Part shown: in pieces, positions 25,398 through 34,349 of the stretch
Layout: each line of letters begins with the position of its first letter
Numbering within the stretch: position 1 is the stretch's first letter
DNA from: Catellatospora paridis
GTDB lineage: Bacteria; Actinomycetota; Actinomycetes; Mycobacteriales; Micromonosporaceae
Direction: 5' to 3'
Assembly (NCBI RefSeq): GCF_009720365.1
Contig: NZ_WBZD01000021.1
Span: 234,859 to 298,858, forward strand
DNA: 64,000 nucleotides
Notes under the pieces: model-generated
Database searches by the model: none
Told to the model about the DNA's origin: nothing
The model's input: the letters and a program-made list of their open reading frames with translations, nothing else
Program-made: the position numbers and the translations under genes

Positions 25398-27239
25398 TCA
25401 TGGTGTGACGCTGGGCGGCGGTGCGTCCGCCGCGGCGCGCTCGGTGCAGACCGGCGTGGATTGCAGCAGGTCAACGTCGCTGTAGATGCTCATGATGACG
25501 AAGCAGTAGTCCCAGTTCGGGTTCAGGCCTGTGACCGTGTACTGCGTATCACCGTTGGCGGGCTTGCCGATCGTGGCGACCTGCTCGCCCTTGCGGGCGG
25601 CGAGCAGGACCTGGGCGGCGTAGCCGTCGGACGGGTCGAACCAGCTGATGGTGATGTCGCCGTTGGGGGCGCTGGTGACGAAGATGTCGCTGGCGGGGGC
25701 GGGCTTGCCGGTCGGTCCGGGGCCGGGTGGTTGCTCGTCGTTCTTGGGCAGCACGACCAGCAGCAGCGTGGCCACGGCGGCGAGCACGGCGACGATCGCC
25801 GCGGCGGTCGCGGCGATGACCGGGCCGCGGCTGCGTCGCGGTGGCGCGGCCATCGGGGTGGGCGGTGCGAAGACGGTCGGCGTGGGGACGTGCTGCGGCT
25901 GTTGGGGCAGGTGTCGTGCCGGTGTCTGCGGCGGTGGCGCCACCGGGATGGCGGCGGGGCGGCCGTCGGCGGTGTGGTGGCTTTGGCCGACCGGCGGCAT
26001 GTCATGGCGCGGCGGCAGGTCTTGGCGCGGCGGCTGCTCCTGGTGCGGTGGCAGGTCGTGGCGCGGCGGTTGCTGGTGTGCCGAGTGCTGGTGGGGTTGC
26101 TCGGGGCGCGCGGTCTCGGGCCGGGGCTGCTGGTGCGGCGGCGTCGGCGGGAACGGTTCGGGTTGCGCGGGCCGGGCGCGCTCGGGCGGCAGCGGAACGG
26201 ACGGCGGGGTCGGCACGATGGGCATGGCCCGGGTCGCCGACTGGTCGTGCCGTGGCGGAATGGTCAGACCGTAGGGTGCGGTCCGGTCGTCCTCGGGTGC
26301 GGGTGCGGCGTCGGTGGGCTGCGCGGGCGGGATCCGCTGCGCGGTCCGGTCGGCCGCCTGCGGTGCGGCCGGCCTGGCCGGGGTGGTCGGCGTGGCCTGG
26401 GTGGCCGGGGTGGTCGGCCGTGCGGGTGGGCTGAGCAGCGAAGTGCGGTCGTCTGGTGGCTGCGGCGCGGCCGGGGCGGTGCTCGGCGGCGGGGTGAGCA
26501 CCGGGGCCCGGTCGGCGGGCGGCGTGGTCGAGGCGCTCGCCGGCATGACCACGGCCGTGCGGTCGTCCGGGTCCGGCGTCGGGGTCGTCTGCGGAGTCGA
26601 CGGGGGCAGCGGCCAGACCGGTGGCGTGGGCTGCGGGGCCTGGTCCGCCGGGGTGCTGGGCGGGAGTGGGGTCTCCGGCGTTGCCGGGGCGGATTGCGAC
26701 ACGTAGGTGGTCGGCCGCGACGGCGGCGGGAGCACCGCGGTGCTGTCCTCGGGCGGCCGCGGTGCGGGCGGCGGCGCGGGGGTCACCGCCGCGGGCGCGA
26801 CCTGCGCGGGGGCGTCCGGGCCGAGCCAGGCGCGGGCGACCTGGACCGGCTGCGGGTCGAAGCCGGGCGCCTGCGGGCCGTGCGTGGCGACCCTGGTGTA
26901 GTGGCGGCGCGCCTCGTGGCGGTTGCCGAGCTCGTCGGCGATCTGCGCGAGGTCGAACGACATCGCCAGCAGCAGCGGGTGCTCCTCGCCGAAGCGGTAG
27001 CCGCCGTTGTACAGCGCGTTCTCCAGCACCCGGCGGGCGGCGCCGAGGTCGCCGGACTGGCGGTGCATGGTGGCGAGCAGGTGGCCGGTGACCAGCACCT
27101 CCGGGTGGTCCTCGCCGGCGGCCATGATCGCCGCTTCGAGGGACTGCTCCAGCAGCGTGCGGGCGCTGCTCAGATCGCCGCGGTCACGGCGGGCGAGCGC
27201 CTCGGTTCGGATGTCTGACAGCGAGGTCGGTGACGGCAC
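25398..27239 (-). CDS. TPR protein with Pro-rich linker, one membrane helix and C-terminal FN3-like domain
   Basis: 613 residues. Residues ~10-130 hold TPR-like helices (RRDRGDLSSARTLLEQSLEAA, HRQSGDLGAARRVLENALY, ADELGNRHEARRHYTRV). Residues ~140-465 are Pro/Ala/Thr-rich and contain five copies of a D-(R/S)-T motif, at about residues 162 (EDSTAV), 224 (DDRTAV), 262 (DDRTSL), 297 (ADRTAQ) and 317 (DDRTAP). A His/Gln-rich stretch follows. A membrane helix (~470-495) precedes a ~100-residue extracytoplasmic FN3-like domain (GDITISWFDPSDGYAAQVLL). The long cytoplasmic tail before the helix could serve as a phosphorylation scaffold; this is inference. It is first in the leftward FN3-MoxR block. 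Confidence 0.72.
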   Translation of the reverse strand: MPSPTSLSDIRTEALARRDRGDLSSARTLLEQSLEAAIMAAGEDHPEVLVTGHLLATMHRQSGDLGAARRVLENALYNGGYRFGEEHPLLLAMSFDLAQIADELGNRHEARRHYTRVATHGPQAPGFDPQPVQVARAWLGPDAPAQVAPAAVTPAPPPAPRPPEDSTAVLPPPSRPTTYVSQSAPATPETPLPPSTPADQAPQPTPPVWPLPPSTPQTTPTPDPDDRTAVVMPASASTTPPADRAPVLTPPPSTAPAAPQPPDDRTSLLSPPARPTTPATQATPTTPARPAAPQAADRTAQRIPPAQPTDAAPAPEDDRTAPYGLTIPPRHDQSATRAMPIVPTPPSVPLPPERARPAQPEPFPPTPPHQQPRPETARPEQPHQHSAHQQPPRHDLPPHQEQPPRQDLPPRHDMPPVGQSHHTADGRPAAIPVAPPPQTPARHLPQQPQHVPTPTVFAPPTPMAAPPRRSRGPVIAATAAAIVAVLAAVATLLLVVLPKNDEQPPGPGPTGKPAPASDIFVTSAPNGDITISWFDPSDGYAAQVLLAARKGEQVATIGKPANGDTQYTVTGLNPNWDYCFVIMSIYSDVDLLQSTPVCTERAAADAPPPSVTP

Positions 27240-27370
27240 GGCTCACATCCTGCCCACACCCCCCGACCTCTCGCCACCCGCGGCGGCGAAGATCGCGACG
27301 ATCTTGCGCGAACTGTTGCTGGTTTGTCCGGTACGAGTGTGTCGTCCCCGCATTCCGCGCAAGATCGTCG

Positions 27371-27643
27371 CTAGCGGCGGCCGCGGGGGGTGTTGTGCTT
27401 GAAGTGGACGAAGAGGCGGCCGAAGTTTTTGGAGTCCTTCTCTACGCGGTGGTAGAGGGCTTTTACCTCTTTTTGTTCGAGGAAGCGCAGGACTGTCTTC
27501 TTCAGGGCGCCGGAGCCTTTGCCGGGGATGATCTCGATCATGGGGGCCTTCTTGGCGATGGCCTCGGCCATGATGTCGTTCAAGGCCCGCTCGATGTCGC
27601 GGCCCTTGTTGAAGATGTCGTGCAGATCGAGTACGAGTTTCAT
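27371..27643 (-). CDS. Smr domain protein
   Basis: 90 residues from the ATG at 27643 (GAGG close upstream). The longer open frame upstream is judged non-coding because it lacks a ribosome site. The Smr motifs are MKLVLDLHDIFNKG (LDxH) and MIEIIPGKGSGALKKTVLRFL (the usual hGxGxG-like loop). Stand-alone Smr domains are linked to nucleic-acid nicking or ribosome rescue. It lies ~130 bp upstream of the TPR gene and divergent from the carboxypeptidase; function in this setting is unknown. Confidence 0.8.
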   Translation of the reverse strand: MKLVLDLHDIFNKGRDIERALNDIMAEAIAKKAPMIEIIPGKGSGALKKTVLRFLEQKEVKALYHRVEKDSKNFGRLFVHFKHNTPRGRR

Positions 27644-27807
27644 CGCCTCTGAGCGTACCTGTTGTGATCGGCGCTGGTCAGCGTCCCCGGGTACACCGAA
27701 ACCTTTCGACCTGCGCGTCAGCACCACTTTCATAGATCGACATATTGCAATGACCATGTAACTGGTGGTCTGCTGTGAGCCTCCTTTACCCCCGCTTGGA
27801 GGCAGTC

Positions 27808-29652
27808 ATGCGGCGACGGTTAACCGTCTTCGTATCCACCTTGGCGCTCGCCGGCACCATGGTCCTGACCGGACCGGCCGACGGCGCCCCGCTCGGTCCC
27901 GAGGTCAGCACGTCCGGCCATTACACCGTCCAGGGCATCAACACCCTGGCCCAGCGCAATGCGATCGCCGGCACCGGTGCGGCCATCGACGGCTTCGACC
28001 ACGGCATCATGGACGTCACCGCCACCCCGGGTGAGGCCGCCGCGATCAAGGCCCTCGGCTTCACCGTGACCAGGGTGCTCGCGCCGACCCAGGACGACCA
28101 CGTGCAGGCGCTGGCGTTCCCGCCGGCCGACTCCAACTACCACGACTACAGCGAGATGATGACCGTCATCAACTCGCTGGCCTCGTCGTACCCGTCGATC
28201 TTCCGGGTGACGACGATCGGCAACTCCTACGAGGGGCGCAACATGCCCCTGATCAAGATCTCGGACAACGTCGCCACCGACGAGAACGAGGTCGAGGTGA
28301 TGTTCAACCACCACCAGCACGCGCGTGAGCACCTGACGGTGGAGATGGCCATCTACCTGATGAACCTGTTCACCAGCGGCTACGGCTCCGACAGCGCGAT
28401 CACGAACATCGTGAACAGCCGTGAGATCTGGATCATCCCGGACATGAACCCCGACGGCGGCGAGTACGACATCGCCACCGGCAGCTACCGGTCGTGGCGC
28501 AAGAACCGCCAGCCCAACAGCGGCTCGAGCAACGTCGGCACCGACCTCAACCGCAACTGGTCCTACCAGTGGGGCTGCTGCGGCGGGTCCAGTGGCACGA
28601 CCAGCAGCGAGACCTACCGCGGGCCGTCGGCCTTCTCCGCGCCGGAGTCGACGAACCTGCGCAACTTCGTCAACAGCCGGGTCGTCGGCGGCGTTCAGCA
28701 GATCAAGGCCAACATCGACTTCCACACGTACTCGCAGCTCATCCTGTGGCCGTTCGGCTACACGACGGCCAACAACCCGTCCGGCATGAGCGCCGACGAG
28801 TACAACACGTTCGCCACGCTGGGTCAGCAGATGGCCGCGACGAACACCTACACCCCCCAGCAGTCCAGCGACCTCTACGTCGCCGACGGCACGTCGATCG
28901 ACTGGATGTGGGCCACCCACCGGATCTGGGCGTACACCTTCGAGATGTACCCGGGCAGCTCGGGCAGCGGCGGCGGCTTCTACCCGCCCGACGAGGTCAT
29001 CACGGCGCAGACCACCCGCAACCGGGCCGCCGTGCTGATGTTGCTGCAGCAGGCCGACTGCCCGTACCGGGTGATCGGCAAGGAGTCGACGTACTGCGGC
29101 ACCGGCGGCGGCGGCACCACGGTCTGGTCCGACACGTTCGAGACCGCGACCGGCTGGACCGTCAACCCCGGCAGCACCGACACGGCCACTCTCGGCCAGT
29201 GGGCGCGGGGCACGGCGCAGGCGACCAACTCCAGCGGCGCCAAGCAGCTGGCCCCGTTCGCGGGCAGCAACGACCTGGCGACAGGCCTGTCGGCGGGCAC
29301 GGCAGCGGGTGACTTCGACCTCGACGGCGGCGTCAGCTCCATCCGTTCACCCGCGATCACGCTGCCGGCCACCGGCACGCTGAACGCGAACTGGCAGTGG
29401 TACCTGGCGCACGGCTCGAACTCGTCGAGCGCCGACTACCTGCGGATCTCGGTCGTGCACAGCGGCGGCACCACGGTGCTGGCCACCATCACCGGCGCGG
29501 CGAGCAACCGCAACGGGGCCTGGGGCGCAGCGTCGGCGAACCTGACCGCGTACGCGGGACAGAGTGTCCGTTTCCTGGTCGAGGCGGCGGACGCGAGCAC
29601 GGCCAGCCTCGTCGAGGCGGGCCTGGACAACATCACGGTGACGCAGTCGTGA
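27808..29652 (+). CDS. Secreted M14 zinc carboxypeptidase with C-terminal beta-sandwich domain
   Basis: 614 residues from the ATG at 27808 (GGAGG upstream). A signal peptide covers ~1-28, followed by a propeptide-like region to ~100. The M14 domain (~110-415) has the zinc ligands in [12 protein letters not shown] (HxxE) and [15 protein letters not shown]. It also has [10 protein letters not shown] for substrate carboxylate binding and the catalytic Glu in [10 protein letters not shown]. Cys pairs include CCGG and CPYR. Residues ~440-614 form a separate jelly-roll domain ([17 protein letters not shown] ... [11 protein letters not shown]). This is the carboxypeptidase T/SG-like actinomycete type, degrading peptides outside the cell. 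Confidence 0.92.
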   Translation: MRRRLTVFVSTLALAGTMVLTGPADGAPLGPEVSTSGHYTVQGINTLAQRNAIAGTGAAIDGFDHGIMDVTATPGEAAAIKALGFTVTRVLAPTQDDHVQALAFPPADSNYHDYSEMMTVINSLASSYPSIFRVTTIGNSYEGRNMPLIKISDNVATDENEVEVMFNHHQHAREHLTVEMAIYLMNLFTSGYGSDSAITNIVNSREIWIIPDMNPDGGEYDIATGSYRSWRKNRQPNSGSSNVGTDLNRNWSYQWGCCGGSSGTTSSETYRGPSAFSAPESTNLRNFVNSRVVGGVQQIKANIDFHTYSQLILWPFGYTTANNPSGMSADEYNTFATLGQQMAATNTYTPQQSSDLYVADGTSIDWMWATHRIWAYTFEMYPGSSGSGGGFYPPDEVITAQTTRNRAAVLMLLQQADCPYRVIGKESTYCGTGGGGTTVWSDTFETATGWTVNPGSTDTATLGQWARGTAQATNSSGAKQLAPFAGSNDLATGLSAGTAAGDFDLDGGVSSIRSPAITLPATGTLNANWQWYLAHGSNSSSADYLRISVVHSGGTTVLATITGAASNRNGAWGAASANLTAYAGQSVRFLVEAADASTASLVEAGLDNITVTQS

Positions 29653-29658
29653 CGGCTC

Positions 29659-29680
29659 GCCCGGCCCGCTGAGGCCGGGC
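29659..29680 (+). terminator. Hairpin after the carboxypeptidase gene
   Basis: 8-bp arms GCCCGGCC and GGCCGGGC around a 6-nt loop, immediately downstream of the stop codon, without a T-run. Confidence 0.5.
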
Positions 29681-29891
29681 TGCGCGGCGCGTTGCCGGGG
29701 CGGCCTCACCGTCCGTGCTGGTCCGATGACCGGTGCGGCGGTGGGGTCGCCCTGTTCGTGCCCGGTCGTGCGATATCGGCTGGGAATATTGCGCATGCAA
29801 ACGCTCTCAGGCATCCATATAGGACGCTACCTGCGGTTGGGGGAAGGTAAACAGTGCGTGCTCGGCGGTGACAGCGGGTAGATCCATTCTG

Positions 29892-29897
29892 TAGGGT
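29892..29897 (+). promoter_or_regulatory. -10 element suggesting a leaderless GPP34 transcript
   Basis: TAGGGT ends 8 bp before the GTG at 29906. That is the spacing at which transcription would begin at the start codon itself, which fits the absence of a clear ribosome site. No good -35 element is seen. The upstream 29681-29880 stretch is AT-richer and holds no gene. Confidence 0.4.
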
Positions 29898-29905
29898 GCC
29901 TTCTC

Positions 29906-30523
29906 GTGCCCATAGCCGACGAGTTCTACTTGATGACGCATGACGATGTCAGCGGCGACTCCCGGCTGCACGCCAAAGCCGTCGGATTCGGTCTGGCAGC
30001 AGCGCTGCTGGCCGAGCTGTGCATGCTGGACCTGGTGCGTCCCGCCGCCGAGGGGGTGGCGGTGCGCAACGCCCCGCCGCCGCCCGACGCGCTGGCCGCC
30101 CGCGTACACGGGCAGTTGCTGGCAGAGCCGCAGCTGCACCCGGTGCGGGACTGGCTCACCTTCCTCGGGCTCAGCGCCGAGTCCGACATCGCCGTCAGGA
30201 TGACCGCCGCGGGGGCGCTCCAACTGGTCGAGACGCGCCGACTGCTCAGCGTGCAGCGCCGATACATGCCGGTGTCCGTGAACGACGCGGCGTGGCCCAC
30301 CGCCAGGCTCATCGGCCGGCTGCGCCGGCAGGAGGAGATGTCCGTCGAGGACCGCATCCTCGCCGGGCTCGCCTTCGCGACCGGGCTGAGCACCACCTTC
30401 GCCTGGGACGACGTCCGCGGCCGCAAACTGTCGAGCATCATCGCGGTGCTCGACGAGCCGGTGCGGGTGCTCATCGCCGAGACCGAACTCGCCGTCAGCA
30501 AAGCCGTGGCGAAGCTCACCTGA
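29906..30523 (+). CDS. GPP34 (GOLPH3-like) family protein, copy 1
   Basis: 205 residues from a GTG. It begins with the family hallmark MPIADEFYLMTHDDVSGDSR, followed by GFGLAAALLAELCMLDL. The middle contains a Pro/Ala stretch (NAPPPPDALAARV) and the end is helical (MSVEDRILAGLAFATG, DEPVRVLIAETELAVSKAV). Eukaryotic GOLPH3 binds phosphatidylinositol-4-phosphate at Golgi membranes; actinobacteria carry many copies of unknown role, and a membrane-surface function is only inferred. The gene ends 50 bp before an APC permease, with which it probably forms an operon. Two more GPP34 genes in this window also sit beside permeases. Confidence 0.85.
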   Translation: MPIADEFYLMTHDDVSGDSRLHAKAVGFGLAAALLAELCMLDLVRPAAEGVAVRNAPPPPDALAARVHGQLLAEPQLHPVRDWLTFLGLSAESDIAVRMTAAGALQLVETRRLLSVQRRYMPVSVNDAAWPTARLIGRLRRQEEMSVEDRILAGLAFATGLSTTFAWDDVRGRKLSSIIAVLDEPVRVLIAETELAVSKAVAKLT

Positions 30524-30573
30524 ACCAACACCCTCCACCCCCCTTCACCCCCCACCCCTCAAGGAGCAACACC

Positions 30574-32073
30574 GTGTCCGCACCCCCTAGCTCCGCGCTG
30601 TCGTCGGCACTGGCCGCCGACCGGCTCGGTTCGGCGTCCGTGGCGTCGTTCGCGCTGACCGCCGCAGCACCGCTCATGGTCATCGGCGGCGTCATCGTCG
30701 CCGGCTGGGCCAACGTCCAGGTCATCGGCTTCCCGCTGGGCATCCTGCTCATCGGCGCCGCGCTGGCGCTGTTCACGTTCGGCTACGTCGCGATGTCGCG
30801 GCACATCCGCAACGCCGGCGCGTTCTACTCCTACATCTCCCAGGGCCTGGGCCGGCCGGCCGGCGTGGCCGCCGCACTGTCCGCGGTGCTCGGCTACAAC
30901 CTGCTTCAGGTCGGCCTCTACGGCATCTTCGGCGCGGCCGGCTCCGGCCTGCTCGCCGTGATGTTCAACGTCGAGGTCGCCTGGTGGATCCTGGCCCTGG
31001 TCGCGTGGCTCGCCGTCACCGTGCTCGGCCTGTCCCGCGTCGAGATCAACAGCAAGCTGCTGCTGGTCGTACTCGTCGCCGAACTCGCCATCGTGCTGCT
31101 GTACGACGTGGTGTTCCTCGCCAACCCGGCCGACGGCGTCAGCTTCGCCGCGTTCGCGCCGGACAACCTGTTCATCGGCGGCGCGCTGGGTGCGGTGCTG
31201 ACCGTGACCGTCACCGCGTTCGTCGGGTTCGAGGCTCCGCCGGTGTTCGCCGAGGAGTCGCGCGACTCCCGCAAGACGATCGCCCTGGCCTCGTTCGGCG
31301 GCCTCGGCGTCATGGTGTTCGTGTACGCGCTGACCGCGTGGGCGCTGACCGTGGCCACCGGCCCGGACAACATCGTGGCCCAGTCGCAGGAGCACGCCGC
31401 CCAGGCCGACCTGATGTTCGTGCTGGCCGGCGAGCACCTGGGCTCGTTCTTCGCCGACGCCGGCAACGTGCTGCTGGTGACCAGCGCCTTCGCGGCGATG
31501 CTGTCGTACCACAACACCGTGGCCCGCTACACGTTCTCGCTGGCCCGTGAGGGCGTGCTGCCGCGCTCGCTGGCCCGCACCGGTGCGCGTTCGGGCGCCC
31601 CGGTGGGCGCCTCGATCCTGCAGAGCGTCATCGGCCTGGCCGTCATCCTGGTGTACGCGATCTTCCAGCTCGACCCGTTCACCCACCTGTTCTTCTGGCT
31701 GGGCATGACCGGCGGCTTCGGCGTGCTGCTGCTGCTCGCGGGCACCAGCGTCGCCGTGGTGCTGTACTTCGCCAAGGACAAGCGCGGCGAGAGCCTGTGG
31801 ACCCGGGTCATCGCCCCGGTCGTGTCGGCGCTGTTCCTGATCTGGGCGGTGCAGCAGACGGTCCGTGACTACGGCACCATGCTCGGCACCGGCGACGACC
31901 ACGCGGCGCGCTGGATCCTGCCTGGGCTGTACCTGCTGGTCGCGGTCATCGGCGTGGTCTGGGCGCTGGTGCTGCGCAGCACCAAGCCGGCGCTGTACGC
32001 GGCGATCGGCAAGGGCGTCGAGGGCGGCAAGACCGAGGTCGCGCCGGCGGAGGCCCCGAAGGTCGGCGTATGA
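30574..32073 (+). CDS. APC-family amino acid/amine permease, copy 1
   Basis: 499 residues from a GTG at 30574, with AAGGAG 7 nt upstream. Twelve or more membrane helices are predicted. The first, LTAAAPLMVIGGVIVAGW, carries the APC-type unwound helix motif. FTFGYVAMSRHIRNAGAFYSYISQGLG and FVGFEAPPVFAEESRDSRK are typical family signatures. It is clearly paralogous to the permease at 45375-46880 (both have GYxAMSRHxxNAGxFYxYxSQGLG). The ligand is likely a cationic amine or amino acid. The stop overlaps the start of the next gene, an acetyltransferase, by ATGA. Confidence 0.9.
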   Translation: MSAPPSSALSSALAADRLGSASVASFALTAAAPLMVIGGVIVAGWANVQVIGFPLGILLIGAALALFTFGYVAMSRHIRNAGAFYSYISQGLGRPAGVAAALSAVLGYNLLQVGLYGIFGAAGSGLLAVMFNVEVAWWILALVAWLAVTVLGLSRVEINSKLLLVVLVAELAIVLLYDVVFLANPADGVSFAAFAPDNLFIGGALGAVLTVTVTAFVGFEAPPVFAEESRDSRKTIALASFGGLGVMVFVYALTAWALTVATGPDNIVAQSQEHAAQADLMFVLAGEHLGSFFADAGNVLLVTSAFAAMLSYHNTVARYTFSLAREGVLPRSLARTGARSGAPVGASILQSVIGLAVILVYAIFQLDPFTHLFFWLGMTGGFGVLLLLAGTSVAVVLYFAKDKRGESLWTRVIAPVVSALFLIWAVQQTVRDYGTMLGTGDDHAARWILPGLYLLVAVIGVVWALVLRSTKPALYAAIGKGVEGGKTEVAPAEAPKVGV

Positions 32074-32666
32074 CCGGCTCGGACGCGGTGTCGACGGCTT
32101 CGGCCGTGGACACCGCGGCCGCGGGACGGCTCATCTCCGCGTCGTTCCAGGAACTGGCCGTGTCGCACTGGCTGCTGGACTCACCGGTCGAGCGGGAGCG
32201 CATCATGGCCGGGCAGTTCGCCTGGTTCGCCGAGCACGCCCTGAAGTTCGGGGCCGTGGACGTGGCGGGCGAGGACGCGGTCGCGGTCTGGTTCGACAAC
32301 ACGGTCGAGGCGCCGTGGATCGACGCGTACGACGAGCGCCTGGCGGAGCTGGCGGGGCCGCACGCGGCCCGGTTCGCGCTGCTGGACGAGACGTTCGCGG
32401 AGCACCACCCGCACGGCCGTCCGCACTGGCATCTGGCGCTGCTGGCCGTGCGGCCGGGGCTGCGGGGCACCGGTCTGGGCAGCGAGCTGCTCGGGCGGCG
32501 GCTGGCGCAGCTGGACGCCGCGGGCGTGCCGGCCTACCTGGAGGCGTCGAGCGCCGGTTCGCGGGATCTGTACCTGCGGCACGGGTTCGCGTTGCTGGGT
32601 GAGGCCTACCACCTGCCCGACGACGGTCCGCCGATGTACCCGATGTGGCGCGAGCCGCAGGGCTGA
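32070..32666 (+). CDS. GNAT-family N-acetyltransferase
   Basis: 198 residues. The acetyl-CoA-binding motif is HLALLAVRPGLRGTGLGSELLGRRL (about residues 122-146), and the C-terminal beta-strand region is YLEASSAGSRDLYLRHGFALLG. Its start overlaps the permease stop by ATGA, so it is co-translated with the transporter. That coupling suggests it acetylates the imported amine, as in polyamine acetylation; this is inference from position. A strong terminator follows. Confidence 0.88.
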   Translation: MTGSDAVSTASAVDTAAAGRLISASFQELAVSHWLLDSPVERERIMAGQFAWFAEHALKFGAVDVAGEDAVAVWFDNTVEAPWIDAYDERLAELAGPHAARFALLDETFAEHHPHGRPHWHLALLAVRPGLRGTGLGSELLGRRLAQLDAAGVPAYLEASSAGSRDLYLRHGFALLGEAYHLPDDGPPMYPMWREPQG

Positions 32667-32679
32667 CCGCGGGATCGAC

Positions 32680-32715
32680 AGCGGGGGCGGTGATCATTTG
32701 ATCACCGCCCCCGCT
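32680..32715. terminator. Strong bidirectional terminator
   Basis: 17-bp perfect arms AGCGGGGGCGGTGATCA (32680-32696) and TGATCACCGCCCCCGCT (32699-32715) around a 2-nt centre, placed between the acetyltransferase and the convergent hydroxylase gene. Confidence 0.85.
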
Positions 32716-32729
32716 TCGTGTGTGCGGGT

Positions 32730-33452
32730 TCAGGCCGCCGCGTGCAGGTTGCGGGCGGTGGCGGAGGTCGGCACGGTCGCCGGGTCGGGGTAGGTGCGCA
32801 GCAGCCGGTCGGCGGTGCCGGCGGTGGTCACGGTGAACCAGTAGTGCTCGTTCTTGTAGTGGTGCAGCCGGTGGTTGCGCCATACGGCCCGGTAGAGCCT
32901 GCCGCGGGGCCGGTAGTCGCTGTGGATGGCGTAGTGGGCCCACTCGTAGACCAGGCCGACGGCGGCGACGGCGAGGATGAAGGTGAGGGCTTCGCCGAGC
33001 CGCGGGAACGCCAGCAGCGCGACGGTGGTGTAGGCGGCGATGACGAGGGCCAGTGAGCGCCAGGGGATGAACACCAGCGGGATGTCGCGGGGGTCGGCGT
33101 GGTGGCGGCGGTGGTCGCGGGCCAGTTCGGTGTCGATGGTCAGTCCGGCGATCTTCCGGGGGCGCCAGTGCAGGACGAACACGTGCACGAGCCATTCGAG
33201 GGCGGGGAACGCCGCGACGAGCAGCGCCGGTGCGCGCAGGTCGGTGAGGGTCCAGCCGCCTTCGGCGATCCGCCAGGTGAGGGCGGTGGCCAGCACGGTG
33301 AGGATCATCCAGGGGCTGGGGTGGCGCCAGAACCGCGCGAAGATCTGGCGCAGGGTCACGGCGGCGCGGGTCGGGCCGGTGGCGGCGGCCTCGTCGGCGG
33401 CGAGCCGATCGCGGGCGGCGCGCTCGGCGGCGGCCTTGTCGGTCGGGGTCAT
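32730..33452 (-). CDS. Sterol desaturase/fatty acid hydroxylase superfamily membrane protein
   Basis: 240 residues. Membrane helices lie at ~45-65, ~75-95, ~125-145 and ~150-168. The di-iron histidine boxes of the FA_hydroxylase superfamily are present: HVFVLHW, DHRRHHADP, HYAIHSDYRP and NHRLHHYKNEHYWF. It would hydroxylate or desaturate a lipid substrate in the membrane using O2; the substrate is not known. The start overlaps the stop of the GntR regulator by ATGA, so the pair forms one operon. Confidence 0.85.
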   Translation of the reverse strand: MTPTDKAAAERAARDRLAADEAAATGPTRAAVTLRQIFARFWRHPSPWMILTVLATALTWRIAEGGWTLTDLRAPALLVAAFPALEWLVHVFVLHWRPRKIAGLTIDTELARDHRRHHADPRDIPLVFIPWRSLALVIAAYTTVALLAFPRLGEALTFILAVAAVGLVYEWAHYAIHSDYRPRGRLYRAVWRNHRLHHYKNEHYWFTVTTAGTADRLLRTYPDPATVPTSATARNLHAAA

Positions 33453-34168
33453 CTGCGGGCTCCTTCCAGCAGGTCGAGGGCGTGGAGCAGGGCCTGGGTG
33501 GCGTGGCTGAGCAGGTCGTGGGCCAGGCGGGGGGCGGCGTCGGCGTCGCCGCCGGTGATCGCGGCGGCCAGTGCCCGGTAGGCGTCGATGCGGTCGACCT
33601 CGTCGGCCATGACGGCTGACAGGGCGACGAGTGCGGGTTCGTAGGCGGCGCGCAGGCTGTTGAACATCAGCCGGAACGCGACGGAGTCGGCCGCGTCGAC
33701 GACCAGTTCCCAGAAGGCCAGGGCCTGGCGCTGGCGGCCGACGGGGTCGGTGTCGGTCTCGATGGCGGTCACGGCGGCGGGCAGGGCGGCGGCATGGCCG
33801 TGGCGTTCGGCGGCCAGGCCGGCGACCACGGGGCCGATGGCCAGGCGTGCTTCGAGGATGCTGCGGGCGACGGCGAGGTCGAGGTCGCCGCCGGGCAGTA
33901 GCAGGTGGGGGAGGATGTCGAGGCCGCCGGTGCGGCGGAAGTCGCTGACCGTGGTCGCGCCGCCCTGGCGGACCTTGACCAGGCCGGCGTGGGCCATGCG
34001 CCCGATCGCCTCGCGTACGGCGGGTCGGCTGACGCCGAGCGCTTCGGCCAGGGCGCGTTCGCTGGGCAGCGCCTGGCCGGGGGTGAGCGAGCCGGCGACG
34101 AGTTCGCCGAGCACGCGGTCGTAGACCTCGCCGGGCAGTGATCGTCGTTCGATCTTCGCGAATGTCAT
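33449..34168 (-). CDS. GntR-family regulator, FadR/FCD type
   Basis: 239 residues from the ATG at 34168 (GGTGG upstream); an ATG four codons earlier is possible. Winged helix: LPGEVYDRVLGELVAGSLTPG, then LPSERALAEALGVSRPAVREAI and GLVKVRQGGATTV. The C-terminal FCD-type helical ligand domain includes ARSILEARLAIGPVVAGLAAER and RIDAYRALAAAITGGDADAAPRLAHDLL. A FadR-type palindrome sits ~40 bp upstream, so it probably regulates itself and the membrane hydroxylase. Ligands of this group are small acids or acyl-CoAs. Confidence 0.87.
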   Translation of the reverse strand: MTFAKIERRSLPGEVYDRVLGELVAGSLTPGQALPSERALAEALGVSRPAVREAIGRMAHAGLVKVRQGGATTVSDFRRTGGLDILPHLLLPGGDLDLAVARSILEARLAIGPVVAGLAAERHGHAAALPAAVTAIETDTDPVGRQRQALAFWELVVDAADSVAFRLMFNSLRAAYEPALVALSAVMADEVDRIDAYRALAAAITGGDADAAPRLAHDLLSHATQALLHALDLLEGARR

Positions 34169-34190
34169 GATGTCCACCATCGACGAAACC

Positions 34191-34216
34191 GGTCAGGTGG
34201 TCAAGTGGTCTGACCA
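34191..34216. promoter_or_regulatory. FadR-like operator upstream of the GntR gene
   Basis: TGGTCTGACCA (34206-34216) is a perfect match to the TGGTnnnACCA half-site pair used by FadR-type regulators. An outer inverted repeat GGTCAG (34191-34196) / CTGACC (34210-34215) encloses further GTGGTC repeats. Confidence 0.55.
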
Positions 34217-34349
34217 GTCATGTCGGTTCACGGGGGTTCACGCATGGACTGCTGCGATTCGGTGTTGTTTACTGTCTCGTGATTTCAGCCGCACGGGGTG
34301 GGGCGGTACGGTACGTCCTTTGTGGACACTGACCCCTCGGAGGCGGGGC

